From: Darksidea phi
Taxonomy: Eukaryota; Ascomycota; Dothideomycetes; Pleosporales; Lentitheciaceae
Direction of reading: 5' to 3'
Assembly: GCA_030770425.1 (NCBI GenBank)
Contig: JASJFT010000105.1
Coordinates: 62,001-126,000 of the forward strand
DNA length: 64,000 nt
Below the pieces are notes generated by a model. That model saw nothing but the letters and a program-made list of their open reading frames with translations. It was not told the DNA's origin and searched no databases. How positions within the stretch are numbered: position 1 is the stretch's first letter; every line of letters begins with the position of its first letter. A program made the position numbers and the translations under genes. Shown in pieces: positions 53,516 to 64,000 of the stretch.

Positions 53516-54484
53516 ATGGCTGCATCTACCTCTCCTAACCAGCCCGCCTACCTCTCGCCGTTGCTCGGTCGCAACCACTCGCGCCGTGGCTCGACCCGCA
53601 GGAGCTTCTCCTCGTCTCTCGTCGAGTCACCACGTACCCTCTGTCCCCGGGATGGCGACGCCTTCAGCTACAACCCGTCACACCTGGCTGATTGGTACAT
53701 TCCTCAGGATCTCTGGGACCGGCTACCACCAAAGCTACAGACGACTCTGGCTGCCATGCAGCATGGTGGCGCCGCCGTTCTGACTGGTGAGCACCCCTTG
53801 TTCTCTGTGTAACAGCCATCAAAGCTTAATTGGATGCGGCTCTGAGCACGTCCCATGGCAAACCACTTTCGTCTAGACATGCTTACAATGACGTACTTAG
53901 GTTTCGAACGTCTCGAGAAGCACATCAAGCATCTTGAGAGCGGCCATCCAATCCACAAGCTTAGGGAAGAAGAGCTCATGGGTCAGCTAGCCCTCCCGCC
54001 GCCAAAGCTCCGTACGAACAGCGATGCTAGCAGCGCCTCCTTCTCCGACACTTCATCCTCAGTCTTCACGGACACGTCTAACTCCGGATGTACTTCCCCA
54101 TCTGTATCTGGATCTCAGGACGCCTCCCCAGTCTCGCCCATGTGTCTAAGCCCCTTTGATCCTCAGTGTCACGAGAAGCGTGAGCGTACCCGCGAGCGTT
54201 CCTTCTCTACACCACGCGAGGCACACGATGCCTACTTCGCGGCGGAGCTATCTCACTTGCGCACCGAAGCACTTACTCGTCTCCGTCACACCGCCCGCAA
54301 AGTGGATCAGGAGTGGTCCGAGGCCAAGCGCACCAACGCGGTTTTTCCGGGTGACATCAAAGACTTCGAGGACTGGTGGGGCAAAAAGAAGAGCACTATT
54401 ACCTACCTCAACGAGAAAGGCAAGCGCATGAGCCTTGCCATTGGCCTTTCATCGAGCGGCATGGGCTGGACATACGCCCCGTAG
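53516..54484 (+). CDS. Conserved-looking fungal protein of unknown function
   Basis: Exons 53516-53786 and 53901-54484, joined GT-AG in frame, give 284 aa. The N-terminus is Ser/Arg-rich (NHSRRGSTRRSFSSSLVESP), followed by a hydrophobic/aromatic motif NPSHLADWYIPQDLWDRLPP that looks like the conserved core, then LQTTLAAMQHGGAAVLTGFE across the junction and a helix RLEKHIKHLESGHPIHKLRE. A Ser/Thr-rich middle follows, and the C-terminal half has an Arg-rich helix (ALTRLRHTARKVDQEWSEAK) and FEDWWGKKKSTITYLNEKGK. No signal peptide or membrane helix. I do not recognise a family name. Clean splicing and compositional contrast with flanks support a real gene. Confidence 0.75.
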
Positions 54485-55563
54485 ATGCTAGTGAGGTGGA
54501 TCTTGACAACCGCAAAAGAGCTCGGCGTGGTTCGGCGTGAGTTGAAGGTCCGCGAGTTGGAGTGGCCGAAAAATCATTACCAGCCAGATATGTTATTGAT
54601 GAGCCAGCTTTTCTTCAACAGCTCGATTCAACTCGGCTTGGACACTCTGTCTTCGACCAAGGCGGAGGGATCCAGTCGACATTTCTTTAGTTTGTTTGTG
54701 CTTTCGAGCGAGGAGTTTCGGTTGGCATATGTACATGTGGTGCTTCAATGGCGATTTTGTGGAAGGAGATTTACGGTATTCTCTTTTCGTCGGCTCGATC
54801 GGGGTCGGCGTCTATGGATGGCATCAAGCATTCACGTGCACTCGAACTCGAGTACTACCAGGATAGCACGATGGACGACGGGTCAATTTCTTTTACTTCA
54901 CATCCCTAGACTTCGAATGAACGCGGAAGATGGTTCTGGTCACACGATCTCACGATCAGGTTAAGAATGCATGGTACTTGAAAAGTTATTTGCAGGCTTG
55001 TGTCTGTCTCCACACGTGTATGATTTCTCACTTCCAAGTTTGTTTGTTGGTCCTGAACTGCCACTTCTATGTTGCCTGTGCTCCGACAACTACTGATGCC
55101 CCTCCAGTAAGGGAATTACCGCTGACTGCTCCAGAGGTAGTTGGCGACCATGTCCCGTTCCCACTTCAGACATAGTTCTAGACCTCGCAGTCCTGATGCC
55201 ACATCACGCCGTGAAACCTTTGGCTACGCGAGCAACAAGCGACTCGGCGTAACTCACGCACAAGGCACTTGCCGCCCTCTCCGCTCTTGAGATGTTGGGA
55301 TCCGTGCGTTAGGTGCGACGGCTATGCAGTTGTGTCACAGCGAATCATACCTCCGAGTTCGCTAAGCCGTTGGCCATGTGTTGGTATAGTACCACTTGGC
55401 GGAATTGAAAATGAATGGCGGGTGCGCATCCAGAACATGTACATACGAGCAGTATTTCGGCGACAGCGTATTTTCACGAAAATTCCATTCTCTATCTAAA
55501 TACGCAATTGAAAGCACCTCTACTTAGCGTGGGCCTCAAGGGAAGGCTTTCCATTCCGCTGAC
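54485..55563. other. Convergent intergenic region
   Basis: Frames near 54485-54964 directly follow a stop and look like 3' UTR read-through. No gene seen. Confidence 0.45.
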
Positions 55564-57595
55564 TCAGTCGATATCGTCCTCGCCGTCTTCGACATGTGCT
55601 TGCCGTCCTGCGCCACCTCCGCTACTCATGTGTCTACCAGGCCTTCCGCCCTCCCCACCTCTACCGGGAGGGCTATGGCGCATTCGAGGGGCCCCGTCGC
55701 CATCTACGGGTAGGACGTTAGTACTGGCCGTCTAACTAGTTCCTGGAGGTTGCCGTACCGTGCTCATCCTCCCACGGTCCGTCGTCATCATCATAGTCCA
55801 TTTCTACGTAATCATCACGAGGCCCACCCCCTCCCCGCATGCGCCTGTCCATATGGAAATCATCATCCTCAGACTCCGGCGGGGGCGGCGGGGGCCGTCG
55901 CCGACCTCCATTTCGTGGGCGCCGTCCACCCATACCCCGCCCTCCCATCGGCAGCGGTGGTGGACCGCGTCCGAAACCTCCCATGCCCATATTCGAGCCT
56001 GGCGGCCCTCTAAGACCACCACGCCCTCGGGGACGCCGCGGATGAGGGCCGCCCATCATATCTGGTGGCATTGGCCGCCTGCCTCCCATGCGCGGTCGTG
56101 ATGGTCCGCCCATCTCCATATGTCCCATCACATCATCCATTCCGAAACCCGATTCTGAGTAAGGCACCTCGTCGTCAAAATCCATTCCGGGTGGCATGCC
56201 GGGCCCAGACATACCCATCCTCTGCATTCGGTCTGGTCTACCACCCATACCGGGTGGTGGTAGTCTGCCTGGCTCGCCCATGCCGAAAGGTCCACCAGCA
56301 AGTCGTGCAGCCATGCGTGGATCCATGCCCTCCATCATGCCTGGATGCTGACCGTTCGGTGGCATGTCTCCAAAGGGTGAGCTTGGAGTTATCCCGAGCC
56401 TACCGCCTCTGTCCTTCAATTTCATCCCCGCCAAATCTTCCTGCATGGCCTTCATAAATTCTCGCATTTCGTCCTGAAACTCTTCGCTCTCGTTGGCTTG
56501 CTTCTTCGTCTTTCCCTTCTTCTTGCGTTTCTTCTCGCTCGCCGAGTCATCGTCGTGATTGTGGTTATGGCACTTCGAGTGATCCCCGCAGTCCTTGCCC
56601 AGGTCATCTTTTAACACATACCTTATCTCGCCCCAGCCATTATGTCCATCACCATCCTGTGCTTGCGAGCGATACAGAACCCGTTGTCCCTTCCGACAAG
56701 TGCAATTCGTCGTACACGTACACGCGTCGAGGAAAGGATCTCCTTCGATCCACTCTTGACCTGACGGACCGACTTTCTTGTTGAAAGACTGCTGTCTGTT
56801 CAACCTCGACGAAGTCGGTGGCTCAGTGTTCGCACGAACGGGAGGAGGTGCTCCAGCTGCGTAAGCGCCCATGGGGATCTCGTTTAGCCCCGGTGCGCGC
56901 AGGGGACGGCGAGCTTGCTGTGGTATCGGCATAGCGGGTGGTGTTTGTGCTCGGCTAGGCGTCGGTGCTCTGCCCGGCTGAAACGCATATGGATTGCCAC
57001 CCATGTCACCACCGTACCCAGGTGGAACCCCAGGAACCATACCCCCCACCAAATTCGGACTCATACCCTGCGGCATCGCTGGACCCATTGGTCCCGCCCG
57101 CGGAACCCCTCTCCCGCCCGGATATCCATATCCCATCGGCAAATCCGGCGCCGAGTAAGCACGTAGATCCCCCGGATCCATCATATGAGCACCAGGGCCA
57201 AGAGGCAGCCTTGAAGGTCTCCGTGGCGGTCCCATTCCCATTCCCATTCTTCCCGGTCTCGGCCCTCTCCGTCCCGGCGGCGCATTATCAAAACTCATGT
57301 CGCTCGTCGTCGTCGTCGTCGTTGTCGTCGTCGTATCGTCGTTCGGCGGTCTTCTTCTGCCTCTATCCCTCGGTCGACCGCGCGGTCTGTGGTCGTCGAC
57401 GTAGGGTGAGCGCACGCGGTGGTAGATAGGTGGGCGGTTCTGGTTATGGCCGTAACGGCCGCGGAACGAAGGGAAGCCGAATGGGTAGCCTGGTGGGTTT
57501 ACGCTGAAGGATGTGCCGGCTGGGACGAGGACTTTATTTCTGGGCCCACTGATTTCGACGAGCGGCGGTGGCGGGTGGGAGAAGGTTGTTCCCAT
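55564..57595 (-). CDS. Pro/Gly/Arg/Met-rich protein with central Cys-rich segment
   Basis: Family not recognised. Exons 57595-55759 and 55703-55564 (GT-AG, in frame) give 658 aa; reading through the intron would end a few codons later, whereas splicing adds 46 codons ending AHVEDGEDDID. The N-terminus MGTTFSHPPPPLVEISGPRN is followed by an aromatic/Pro segment (NPPGYPFGFPSFRGRYGHNQ). A Thr run (10 Thr from a cgt microsatellite) comes next, then long RGG/PMG-rich disordered stretches. In the middle EWIEGDPFLDACTCTTNCTC and CRKGQRVLYRS, then KDCGDHSKCHNHNHDDDS, form a Cys/His cluster able to bind metal. A Lys-rich block (KKRKKKGKTKK) could be a nuclear signal. RGG and GMG repeats resemble RNA-binding or condensate-forming proteins, but that is inference. 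The ATG at 57595 is the first in frame. Confidence 0.75.
57303..57346. repeat. cgt/acg trinucleotide microsatellite inside the CDS
   Basis: About fourteen near-perfect cgt units on the plus strand. Read on the minus strand as ACG/ACA they encode the poly-Thr tract of the surrounding protein, so length changes stay in frame. Confidence 0.85.
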
Positions 57596-58388
57596 GGTAC
57601 GTGTGCGTGGGATTCGGATCAAACGTGATAGAGAGGATGTCTAGAAAGGGAATGTGGCCATTAGAAGGGCCAGACATGAATAGTGAGAGCGTTCCAAGTC
57701 TTGCGATGCTTTGCTGGTCTAGGAACTGAACGCTGAAAGTGCCAGAATGCAGAGCGAGTGTACGTTTGAAAAGAAGGAAAAGATCGAGTGTAAGTTCTCG
57801 GAGTAGGGTGTTGAGTTTTGCAGTTCGCCTGTTTGCACATTAATCTTTGTGAGATTGTTTGCTTGAGATCTCGTGGTCGCACGACAGACGAGCAGCTTGA
57901 CAACTATCCACGCCGACGACACGCGTGAGCATCCTCGTTTCGGTAGGGCAAACACAAGCTTGTGCCCGTCACAACATGTCGCGAGTAGATGCGGCGGGGT
58001 TATGGATACTCTCCCGAGCACGGGAGGAGAGCGCGGGCTTGCATCACTTGACATAGCTCGTCGGATTGTGTTACGGTTACTAGTCTAGCTTGACCTCGTG
58101 CGGCCGTTTGGTAAGGCAGACCGGTTCAATAGACGACGTAGGCTTATATAGAAGCCATCCGTCTTACATTTTAATCTACGACCGCTCTTCGACCGCGAAT
58201 TGGACCTTACCACGTGAAAACTCCTTCATGCTAAGAGCTTTTTTAGGGCTAGCGTTACTCGCTTAGCATATACGCTAACCATGTACGTAGATCACATGAT
58301 CCATTAGCGTATTTAGCGGGCTTGGCACGAAACCTCCATAAGTATCGGCCCTTCACACTCTAACCTAAACATCAACTCCCTCCTTCCC
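57596..58388. other. Divergent intergenic region
   Basis: Contains the promoter of the minus-strand gene ending at 57595 and that of a possible small plus-strand gene at 58389. No further gene seen. Confidence 0.45.
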
Positions 58389-58650
58389 ATGGACCACCTT
58401 CCTATGGACGGGTAAGTATTATCTTGTTTCCCATTCCAAGATTCTTCACTTGCTAACAACGCCTTCGCAGTCCATGGTTCTCCACTTCACCAACATTCCG
58501 GGTCAGCGCTCGTCCGGGGCCGCATGGGGCGCCGGCGTCGACTGACCCCGTGCCAGTCACTTACGGATCGTACGGCAACTCGCATCGCAATGGCAGTGGC
58601 TCTGTTTGTCTCACCTCCCCTACGAGTGCCGCCTATCGCTGGCTTCGGCT
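58389..58650 (+). CDS. Possible small gene truncated by the assembly gap
   Basis: Exons 58389-58411 and 58471-58650 splice (donor gtaagt, branch gctaac, acceptor gcag) to a frame of about 67 codons: MDHLPMDGPWFSTSPTFRVS, then YGSYGNSHRNGSGSVCLTSP and AAYRWLRL before TAA. That TAA overlaps a second good donor (ct followed by gtaagt at 58649), so the coding region may continue downstream in an exon after the gap. No domain recognised. The N run after 58662 makes the 3' structure unknowable. Confidence 0.4.
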
Positions 58651-58662
58651 GTAAGTCGTCGG

Positions 58663-58975
58663 NNNNNNNNNNNNNNNNNNNNNNNNNNNNNNNNNNNNNN
58701 NNNNNNNNNNNNNNNNNNNNNNNNNNNNNNNNNNNNNNNNNNNNNNNNNNNNNNNNNNNNNNNNNNNNNNNNNNNNNNNNNNNNNNNNNNNNNNNNNNNN
58801 NNNNNNNNNNNNNNNNNNNNNNNNNNNNNNNNNNNNNNNNNNNNNNNNNNNNNNNNNNNNNNNNNNNNNNNNNNNNNNNNNNNNNNNNNNNNNNNNNNNN
58901 NNNNNNNNNNNNNNNNNNNNNNNNNNNNNNNNNNNNNNNNNNNNNNNNNNNNNNNNNNNNNNNNNNNNNNNNNNN
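58663..58975. other. Assembly gap (313 N) flanked by near-identical sequence
   Basis: The 88 bases before the gap (58575-58662) and the 89 bases after it (58976-59064) are the same sequence apart from one inserted t and one t/c change. The gap is probably two overlapping contig ends that were not merged. Confidence 0.85.
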
Positions 58976-59064
58976 GCAACTCGCATCGCAATTGGCAGTG
59001 GCTCTGTTCGTCTCACCTCCCCTACGAGTGCCGCCTATCGCTGGCTTCGGCTGTAAGTCGTCGG

Positions 59065-60103
59065 CGCGTTGAGACGGGCATCCATGAGGGGCGTTGGCGA
59101 CTGGTGGCGCCTTGTGGCTTCCTGGATGGTATGTGTTCTGGGTCGTTGACGTGTCTTGGTTTTTGCTGACTTTTGTGAAGTGGATAGGCCTGCTGGGCCT
59201 CAACATCATGGCAACATCATTGCCTTAGCTTGCCGGCCTCACATCAAAACAAAGACCTTCGACTCTCATATCATGTCGATCATTCTACCATGCCGGCCTC
59301 ACACTATGCCGGCTTCACACCATGTCGACCACCAAGCCACGCCGGCTTCACACCATCATGCCGGCTTCTCGGCCACCACATCATGTCGACTTCGCAACAT
59401 GTCGACTTCAGAGAGATGAGAGAGAGTTGGGGGCCTTAGTCAAGTCTACCTTTAGTTAGTGTCCAGTCAAACAATCAAACACTTCATTCATCAAATTGAT
59501 CCACTTTTGTCCACATCATGTCCTTCTGCCTGTCTTTGCTTCATCTTCAAGTGACTGTGATGTTGTTGTACTCTCACCTAGTTCTACTCTGCGCGTGCAT
59601 AGTGGAAGATTTGTCAATGCCGTACCCTAAGTTTGCATTACAAAATCCCTTATAGAATCTTTACTTTGCTACTACTTGAGAACGTCGCAACTTGACACAA
59701 AGCCCAGGTTCCAGGTGTAAGCAACAGAGGCTATATCCCTTTTAGATAAGCTTTACCTAATTTGCACCGCTAACTTTAGCGCATATCCTTACACTCGATA
59801 GTGATAGAGTATTACGTGAACTGAGCCAACGCCGCCATGCTGCAGAATAAGGTGCCTGAGGCGAAACCGTACTGCTATGGCAAAGACATAACAACGGGGT
59901 GAGTGAAACGGAGGGAAACGCTTATCGCTTAGCAAAGCACCATCGACAGTCGGTATGACGCTAGATACTACTAGTATTAAATTTTCTCTAATACCATTTC
60001 TATCAACTTCACTTCAGCTTCCATACACGCCAAATCCGCATCTGTCTCCCCACCTCTGCTCGTTATGCTTAGCTTTCCCCTTCCCTTTTCTGCTCTCTAA
60101 AGG
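59065..60103. other. Intergenic with minisatellite
   Basis: No supportable gene. The 59231-59410 minisatellite occupies the first part; the rest is AT-rich sequence leading to the 3' end of the RING gene. Confidence 0.45.
59231..59410. repeat. Degenerate minisatellite of tgccggctTcaca / catgtcgac words
   Basis: tgccggcctcaca, tgccggcttcacacca and catgtcgac recur at least eleven times in mixed order over 180 bp, separated by short atcatg and accac spacers. Confidence 0.75.
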
Positions 60104-61215
60104 CTACTCCTCCATGTCGTCGGCGTCCGACTCCTCTGAGGGAGAGTCGAAGAATCCCTCCGGGTCGAACAGCCCATGCCCGGTCATAATCGCGAGGTAA
60201 GAGGCGAAATCTAACGCTTTTATGTTAACTTCTCAAGATAGGTCATGATACGGGGTAGCAAACCTTCAGCTTCCTCTTCGTCGCCCTCGTCTTCAGTGTC
60301 AGTCTCCTCCTGCGCCGGAATCAGCTCCGCCCGACACTTTGGACACATCGTCCCCACTTTTGTTAAGCTGTCTATCAAGCAGGTGCGTCCAAAGATGTGG
60401 CCGCAAGGCGTCCTGACAGGATCGTTATTCACCTTGCTGTTGTCGAATGGTAGCTCTGCGAACATGGCTAATGCAGCTGCTTGCTCCTCGCTTTCCGGTG
60501 CGTCGGGCACGTATTCAGGGTCGTCGGCGTCTGTTGTGCCGAATGGGAGCCAGCAGTGGGGGCATTTGTTGTCAGCGGCGGAGATGCTGGACATGTCGAC
60601 TTCTTCGAGCGAGTCAACGAAGGCGACGGCATTGAAGCTGTGGGGCAGCAGAGGGGCGGTGTGCGGCGTAATCGCAGACTCGGCATCAGGTAGAAGAAAC
60701 GAGTGAAGGAATTGCTGGATCGGGGACTGCGCCATCTGATCTAACACGGAGGCTGGTGGCATTGGAGAGCCTCCTCCGAGAATCGAAAGGACGAATTGTC
60801 CAAATGCTTCTGCTGCTGGACTGGAGAGAGCCGTTTCGTGCGGAGGAGGTGGAGGGAGGTCGGATGCGTTGCCGCCAGCAGGCGGAGATTCAGAGCTGCC
60901 ATTGGGGCTTTCCGGCGCAACGACTGGAGAGGACGCTGGAGCGGTCTCACCGGTCGTTTGACTCGGGGCGCCACTGGAGCCCGCCGGCATGGCCAACCCG
61001 ACGCCAGCGGCTGTGGCAATCGGTTGCAATCCGGCAATGGGGCCTGCCTTGTAAGTCAATAGCTCGGGATAAAATGCTCCTCTTCAGAGCCCATTTGCCG
61101 CTGCTATATGCGACTCACCCTCGTGGTGCGACTCGCTGCTCTGAGTCTCCTCTGGGGAACTCACGCCCGCTGCAGTGTCGTTATCGTCGGGCAGCCAACT
61201 CGGAGCGCTCGCCAT
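60104..61215 (-). CDS. RING-type zinc-finger protein
   Basis: Exons 61215-61119, 61043-60252 and 60210-60104 join in frame (GT-AG) to 331 aa. Splicing extends the protein past an in-intron stop and gives an acidic tail ending FDSPSEESDADDMEE. The N-terminus MASAPSWLPDDNDTAAGVSS and the Ala/Pro/Ser-rich first 130 residues are disordered. A helical part (SPIQQFLHSFLLPDAESAI) precedes the RING: NKCPHCWLPFG (first Cys pair), a 45-residue acidic loop, VRTPCGHIFGRTCLIDSLTK (C-x-H-x-F-x3-C) and GTMCPKCRAEL. This is a complete C3HC4-type metal site, so an E3 ubiquitin ligase role is likely; substrates are unknown. The ring closely resembles that of the 34.7-36.0 kb gene in the TPC-x-HIFG motif and long loop. 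Confidence 0.85.
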
Positions 61216-63111
61216 GTTTGGAATGGGTATTGGCCGTGGGTGATTCGATGCGGGCGGTGATTTCGATTGGAGTTGGGAGAGCGGCTGCAACGAGTGGTGT
61301 TGTGCTCGACTCAAGGTGAAAAGCTGTTCTTGCGCATGAGTGAAGTGGCAACAACGGGGAAGTGGGAAAAATGTGCCGAAATCTACAAGAGGCCGAAAGA
61401 GTGAAGCAGAGTTGCTAAATATGGTTACCATTCCTCTTTAAGGAGCTTAGTCCACTTTGATTGGGCGACTCCACTGCTGGAAACAACTTGGTGGGCCATG
61501 AAAACAGCCACTATAGCATTGAGAGGGGTGATGAAGCCGCTTAGTCTTTGGAATGTGCCCTGATCTTTACTGCGTAGCCTAAGCTTAGACTAAAAGATGA
61601 TGGACGCCGGGAGGACGACCATCCTCGCTGGATGGAAGCATGACAGAGAAGTAAAGCATGAAAACGTTGACTATCATATACGCCAGAAAGCTCATCGCCA
61701 TACCTCGCGACTGACGGCATCCGAACTACGAAAGCGCAATTTCGCAACCTTTTCAACGTCGACCCAGGCGCCGTAATTGCCTGGAATAAGTTTGGATGAG
61801 CTCCAAATAGAACCCGCCGACCACAACTCTCCCTCAGCTTGGAAACCGGGCGGGTATAGTATACCTCGATCAGCAACGAATTACACACGAACACCAGCAG
61901 CCTCTCGTGCCACCTACGATGCATTTTCTCCAGCGATGTCGAGAAGTCCAAAACAAAAGCTGCCATCCGTCGAATCCTAACCGAACTATTCGGTGCGGGC
62001 ATCTGTCATACATACCTTCGGGACAACCGTATAAAGTTTTCTCAGCTCTTCTAGCGAGCCCAAACGGGAGGGGTCCGGCTTTGATGCTTATCACTCACAA
62101 AGCTGCATTCGGCCAGAGGAGGATGATAGAAAGCGTTCAGCTCCGGTATGCGCACGCGGAGGGCTAGACCAACGATTTCTTCACTATGAAGGAGAATGAG
62201 GAGGATTCTTCTGAAGATGACGACCGGTGTTATGACGGTGAACCTGATACTCTGGGTATCCCGCTTTTCTCGATGCCTTTACCTGAAGATGGTGTGGGGA
62301 AGCGAAGGGCTAGTTAGACTAGGATACATTATTTGTAAGAGTCTGAGGTTTCGGAGACTTGCAATCGGCGACCTGCTTAGTCTCGTATGAAAGGGGTGCA
62401 TAATGACATAGATCTAGTATACATCTGTAGTTATAAGACGGAATTTATATCGTAGACTTGGGCTCTTTTCACATTTCCCCAAACTTCAACTACCGCTATC
62501 TTAATGCATCTTTGATCAGGTACGTCGAAAGCGCGTCTCAAGAGAGTCGTTTTATCAGTGCATCTCGGCCACTTCTGCTTTTGAGTTTGCCACGTCCACA
62601 TAGTATGCACCCCACGCTTTGATTCGGAATTCTTCAAGAAGTTTTATTATCTTTACTGCCATTCCTTTTATATCTACTGTCCAAAAGTCCTGTCAATCAT
62701 GCAGCAAACAAACATGACATCGACTCATGATTTGAAGAACTAATCAACTACTTCAATGATGATATCGTACTCTGTAAGAGTATAAGATGAATTACAGACG
62801 GTGGATATATCGTTGGATATTTCGTTCCGGATCAGGAGTGATTGTGTTTGCGCCCTGGGTGGTCTGTTCGGCCGCATGTCCAGGGCTCTATTCCTGGGGC
62901 ATAGTAAGCTAGTCTTAATTCGGTAAAGTGATGCTTGTGCAGAGTAACTGCCGTCGGTGCAATGGGTCCGGTGACTTCACGAATGCATAAGTGAAATACG
63001 AGAGGGGAAGAACACGGATAGAATAAGTACAAATCTATGCTGACTAATTTGCATTGAAGGAAGACAAGTACCACAGTTGTTCGCCCATTTAGATCGTGCA
63101 AAGCCAGTGGA
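61216..63111. other. Intergenic with a possible decayed ORF
   Basis: On the plus strand about 61690-62310 there are adjoining frames with protein-like composition: YLATDGIRTTKAQFRNLFNV and DPGAVIAWNKFG before a stop, then a 61907-62167 frame, and KENEEDSSEDDDRCYDGEPD in a third. Stops and shifts separate them and no start or domain is visible. Otherwise nothing supportable. Confidence 0.4.
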
Positions 63112-64000
63112 CTACCACCAGGGCTGATCAATCTGCCTGATAGTATTCGTACCACAGTGGATCTCTCCGCCATACATGTGATGCGTGTTCCAATCATCAA
63201 TGAAATTGACATTCAGACCCAGCTTGGCGTATTCCTTCCTCGCAGCCGTAGCAAAAATATCCGTCCCATTGACCAAAGGTCCCCAGGGGTTCGGCGCAAT
63301 GTACGTTCCGTGACCGGTCAGCACTACCCCATTGATGATCCCAGGATACACGGCTCGAAGCGAAAGTTTTTCGTCACCCTTGGTTCGGTTTGCTGGCGGT
63401 ATATCCAAGCCACTCGGTACGCTCGTAATGTCGAACTGCTGGAAAAGGGCAGGAATACGGTAGATCTCTGCGTCGGTGATTCCAGTGGCTTCCTTGAGGA
63501 TGTCGATGTTTCCTTCGATGCGCTCCTCCGCCTCAACATTTATACCGAGAAGCTCCTCGTTGGCCAGAACCTCATCGACGGTCAGGGTCGAGACGGGAAT
63601 AGAGACGCAGCCGAAGATAAAGTCATCGCAACTTGGGTTGGAAGCTTGGGTATCGTTACGGCGTGAGTACATAAGCGTTCTACCATGTCCCGCTGCTTGC
63701 GTTTCTTTAAGGAGATTGATACCCTTTTTAGGGTCGTCGACCATAATCACCCATCCTCGTCTAGAGTGAGCGGGGAGGAACTGCACGAATTCATCCACAT
63801 GTCCGACCGAAAGCCATCTAGTGTCCAATAGCAGAGGGTCTTGAACCTTTTGCGCGCGGAAATATTCAAGCATGTGGTGATGATAGGTGCCGTGACTGCC
63901 CATTATGATGCGTCCGTTGGGCCAGATAGTGCCGTTGTGAGCGAAGGGTGGGATGCATTCATGATTGCCCATGGAGTTTATCTCATCTCGGGTGCCGCCT
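63112..64000 (-). CDS. Protein-arginine deiminase (PAD) family, C-terminal part; 5' end outside window
   Basis: Calcium-dependent-type deiminase fold that converts peptidyl Arg to citrulline in characterised members. The frame enters from the right edge (GGTRDEINSMGNHECIPPFA) and runs to a stop at 63112, about 295 codons of the C-terminal catalytic domain. Catalytic landmarks: WLSVGHVDEFVQFLP supplies the His and Asp pair, and EIHCGTNTIRQ the nucleophilic Cys near the C-terminus, with FIDDWNTHHMYGGE before it as in the family. LLLDTRWL and MVDDPKKGINLLKE are also typical. The usual first catalytic Asp lies upstream, beyond the window. No frameshift or stop is visible. PAD is patchily distributed in fungi; secretion cannot be judged without the N-terminus. 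Confidence 0.88.
   Translation of the reverse strand, partial: GGTRDEINSMGNHECIPPFAHNGTIWPNGRIIMGSHGTYHHHMLEYFRAQKVQDPLLLDTRWLSVGHVDEFVQFLPAHSRRGWVIMVDDPKKGINLLKETQAAGHGRTLMYSRRNDTQASNPSCDDFIFGCVSIPVSTLTVDEVLANEELLGINVEAEERIEGNIDILKEATGITDAEIYRIPALFQQFDITSVPSGLDIPPANRTKGDEKLSLRAVYPGIINGVVLTGHGTYIAPNPWGPLVNGTDIFATAARKEYAKLGLNVNFIDDWNTHHMYGGEIHCGTNTIRQIDQPWW

Noticed and set aside
54485..54964. 159-codon frame after the 53516 gene
   Set aside because: Begins directly after the stop codon without promoter space; composition is 3' UTR-like.
1..64000. CRISPR arrays, bacterial operons or phage modules
   Set aside because: No spaced direct repeats of the right form; every confident gene is a spliced or typical fungal nuclear gene.

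Overview
This window is nuclear DNA of a filamentous ascomycete (Pezizomycotina). Genes on both strands are broken by many short GT-AG introns of about 45-100 nt. The recognisable proteins are fungal: septation protein BUD4, mitochondrial helicase MRH4, H4K20 methyltransferase SET9, HET-domain proteins, a HeLo/SesA-like protein and a fungal OTT_1508-type deaminase. A Dothideomycete is my best guess from the look of the proteins; I could not test it.

Two compartments alternate. Housekeeping blocks are GC-rich and well spliced: 2.2-8.0 kb (a disordered conserved protein, SEC61 beta, BOR1-type transporter), 22.9-30.0 kb (MRH4 and BUD4, head to head), 47.1-52.4 kb (SET9, mitochondrial uL14, RPB9 and ESS1, arranged as two head-to-head pairs), and 53.5-61.2 kb (a conserved unknown, a Pro/Gly/Arg-rich protein and a RING protein). 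Accessory blocks are AT-richer and hold lone metabolic, self/non-self and decayed genes: 8.3-22 kb (HET pseudogene, aldoxime dehydratase, D-amino-acid oxidase, decayed ORF, deaminase, and an 856-aa protein with a nuclease-like E-x-K segment), 30.7-42.7 kb (second HET pseudogene, HeLo-like protein, RING protein, tannase/feruloyl esterase, small secreted Cys-rich protein), and an apparently intact HET gene at 42.7-44.8 kb. A partial protein-arginine deiminase runs off the right end.

The accessory blocks are separated by TA-rich tracts without intact genes that look like repeat-induced point mutation (RIP) relics. Two of these tracts carry inverted copies of the same short element. Both copies stop at the same terminal sequence and are flanked by different 13-15 bp direct repeats, which fits a SINE-like or non-LTR-type insertion. 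The window has two assembly gaps (46300-46308 and 58663-58975), and the sequences flanking each suggest assembly artefacts.

The genes do not form one pathway. The best candidate for something undescribed is the 8-34 kb accessory stretch, where a toxin-derived-type deaminase, a nuclease-like protein, a HeLo-like protein and decayed HET genes lie close together. That they work together is inference only.
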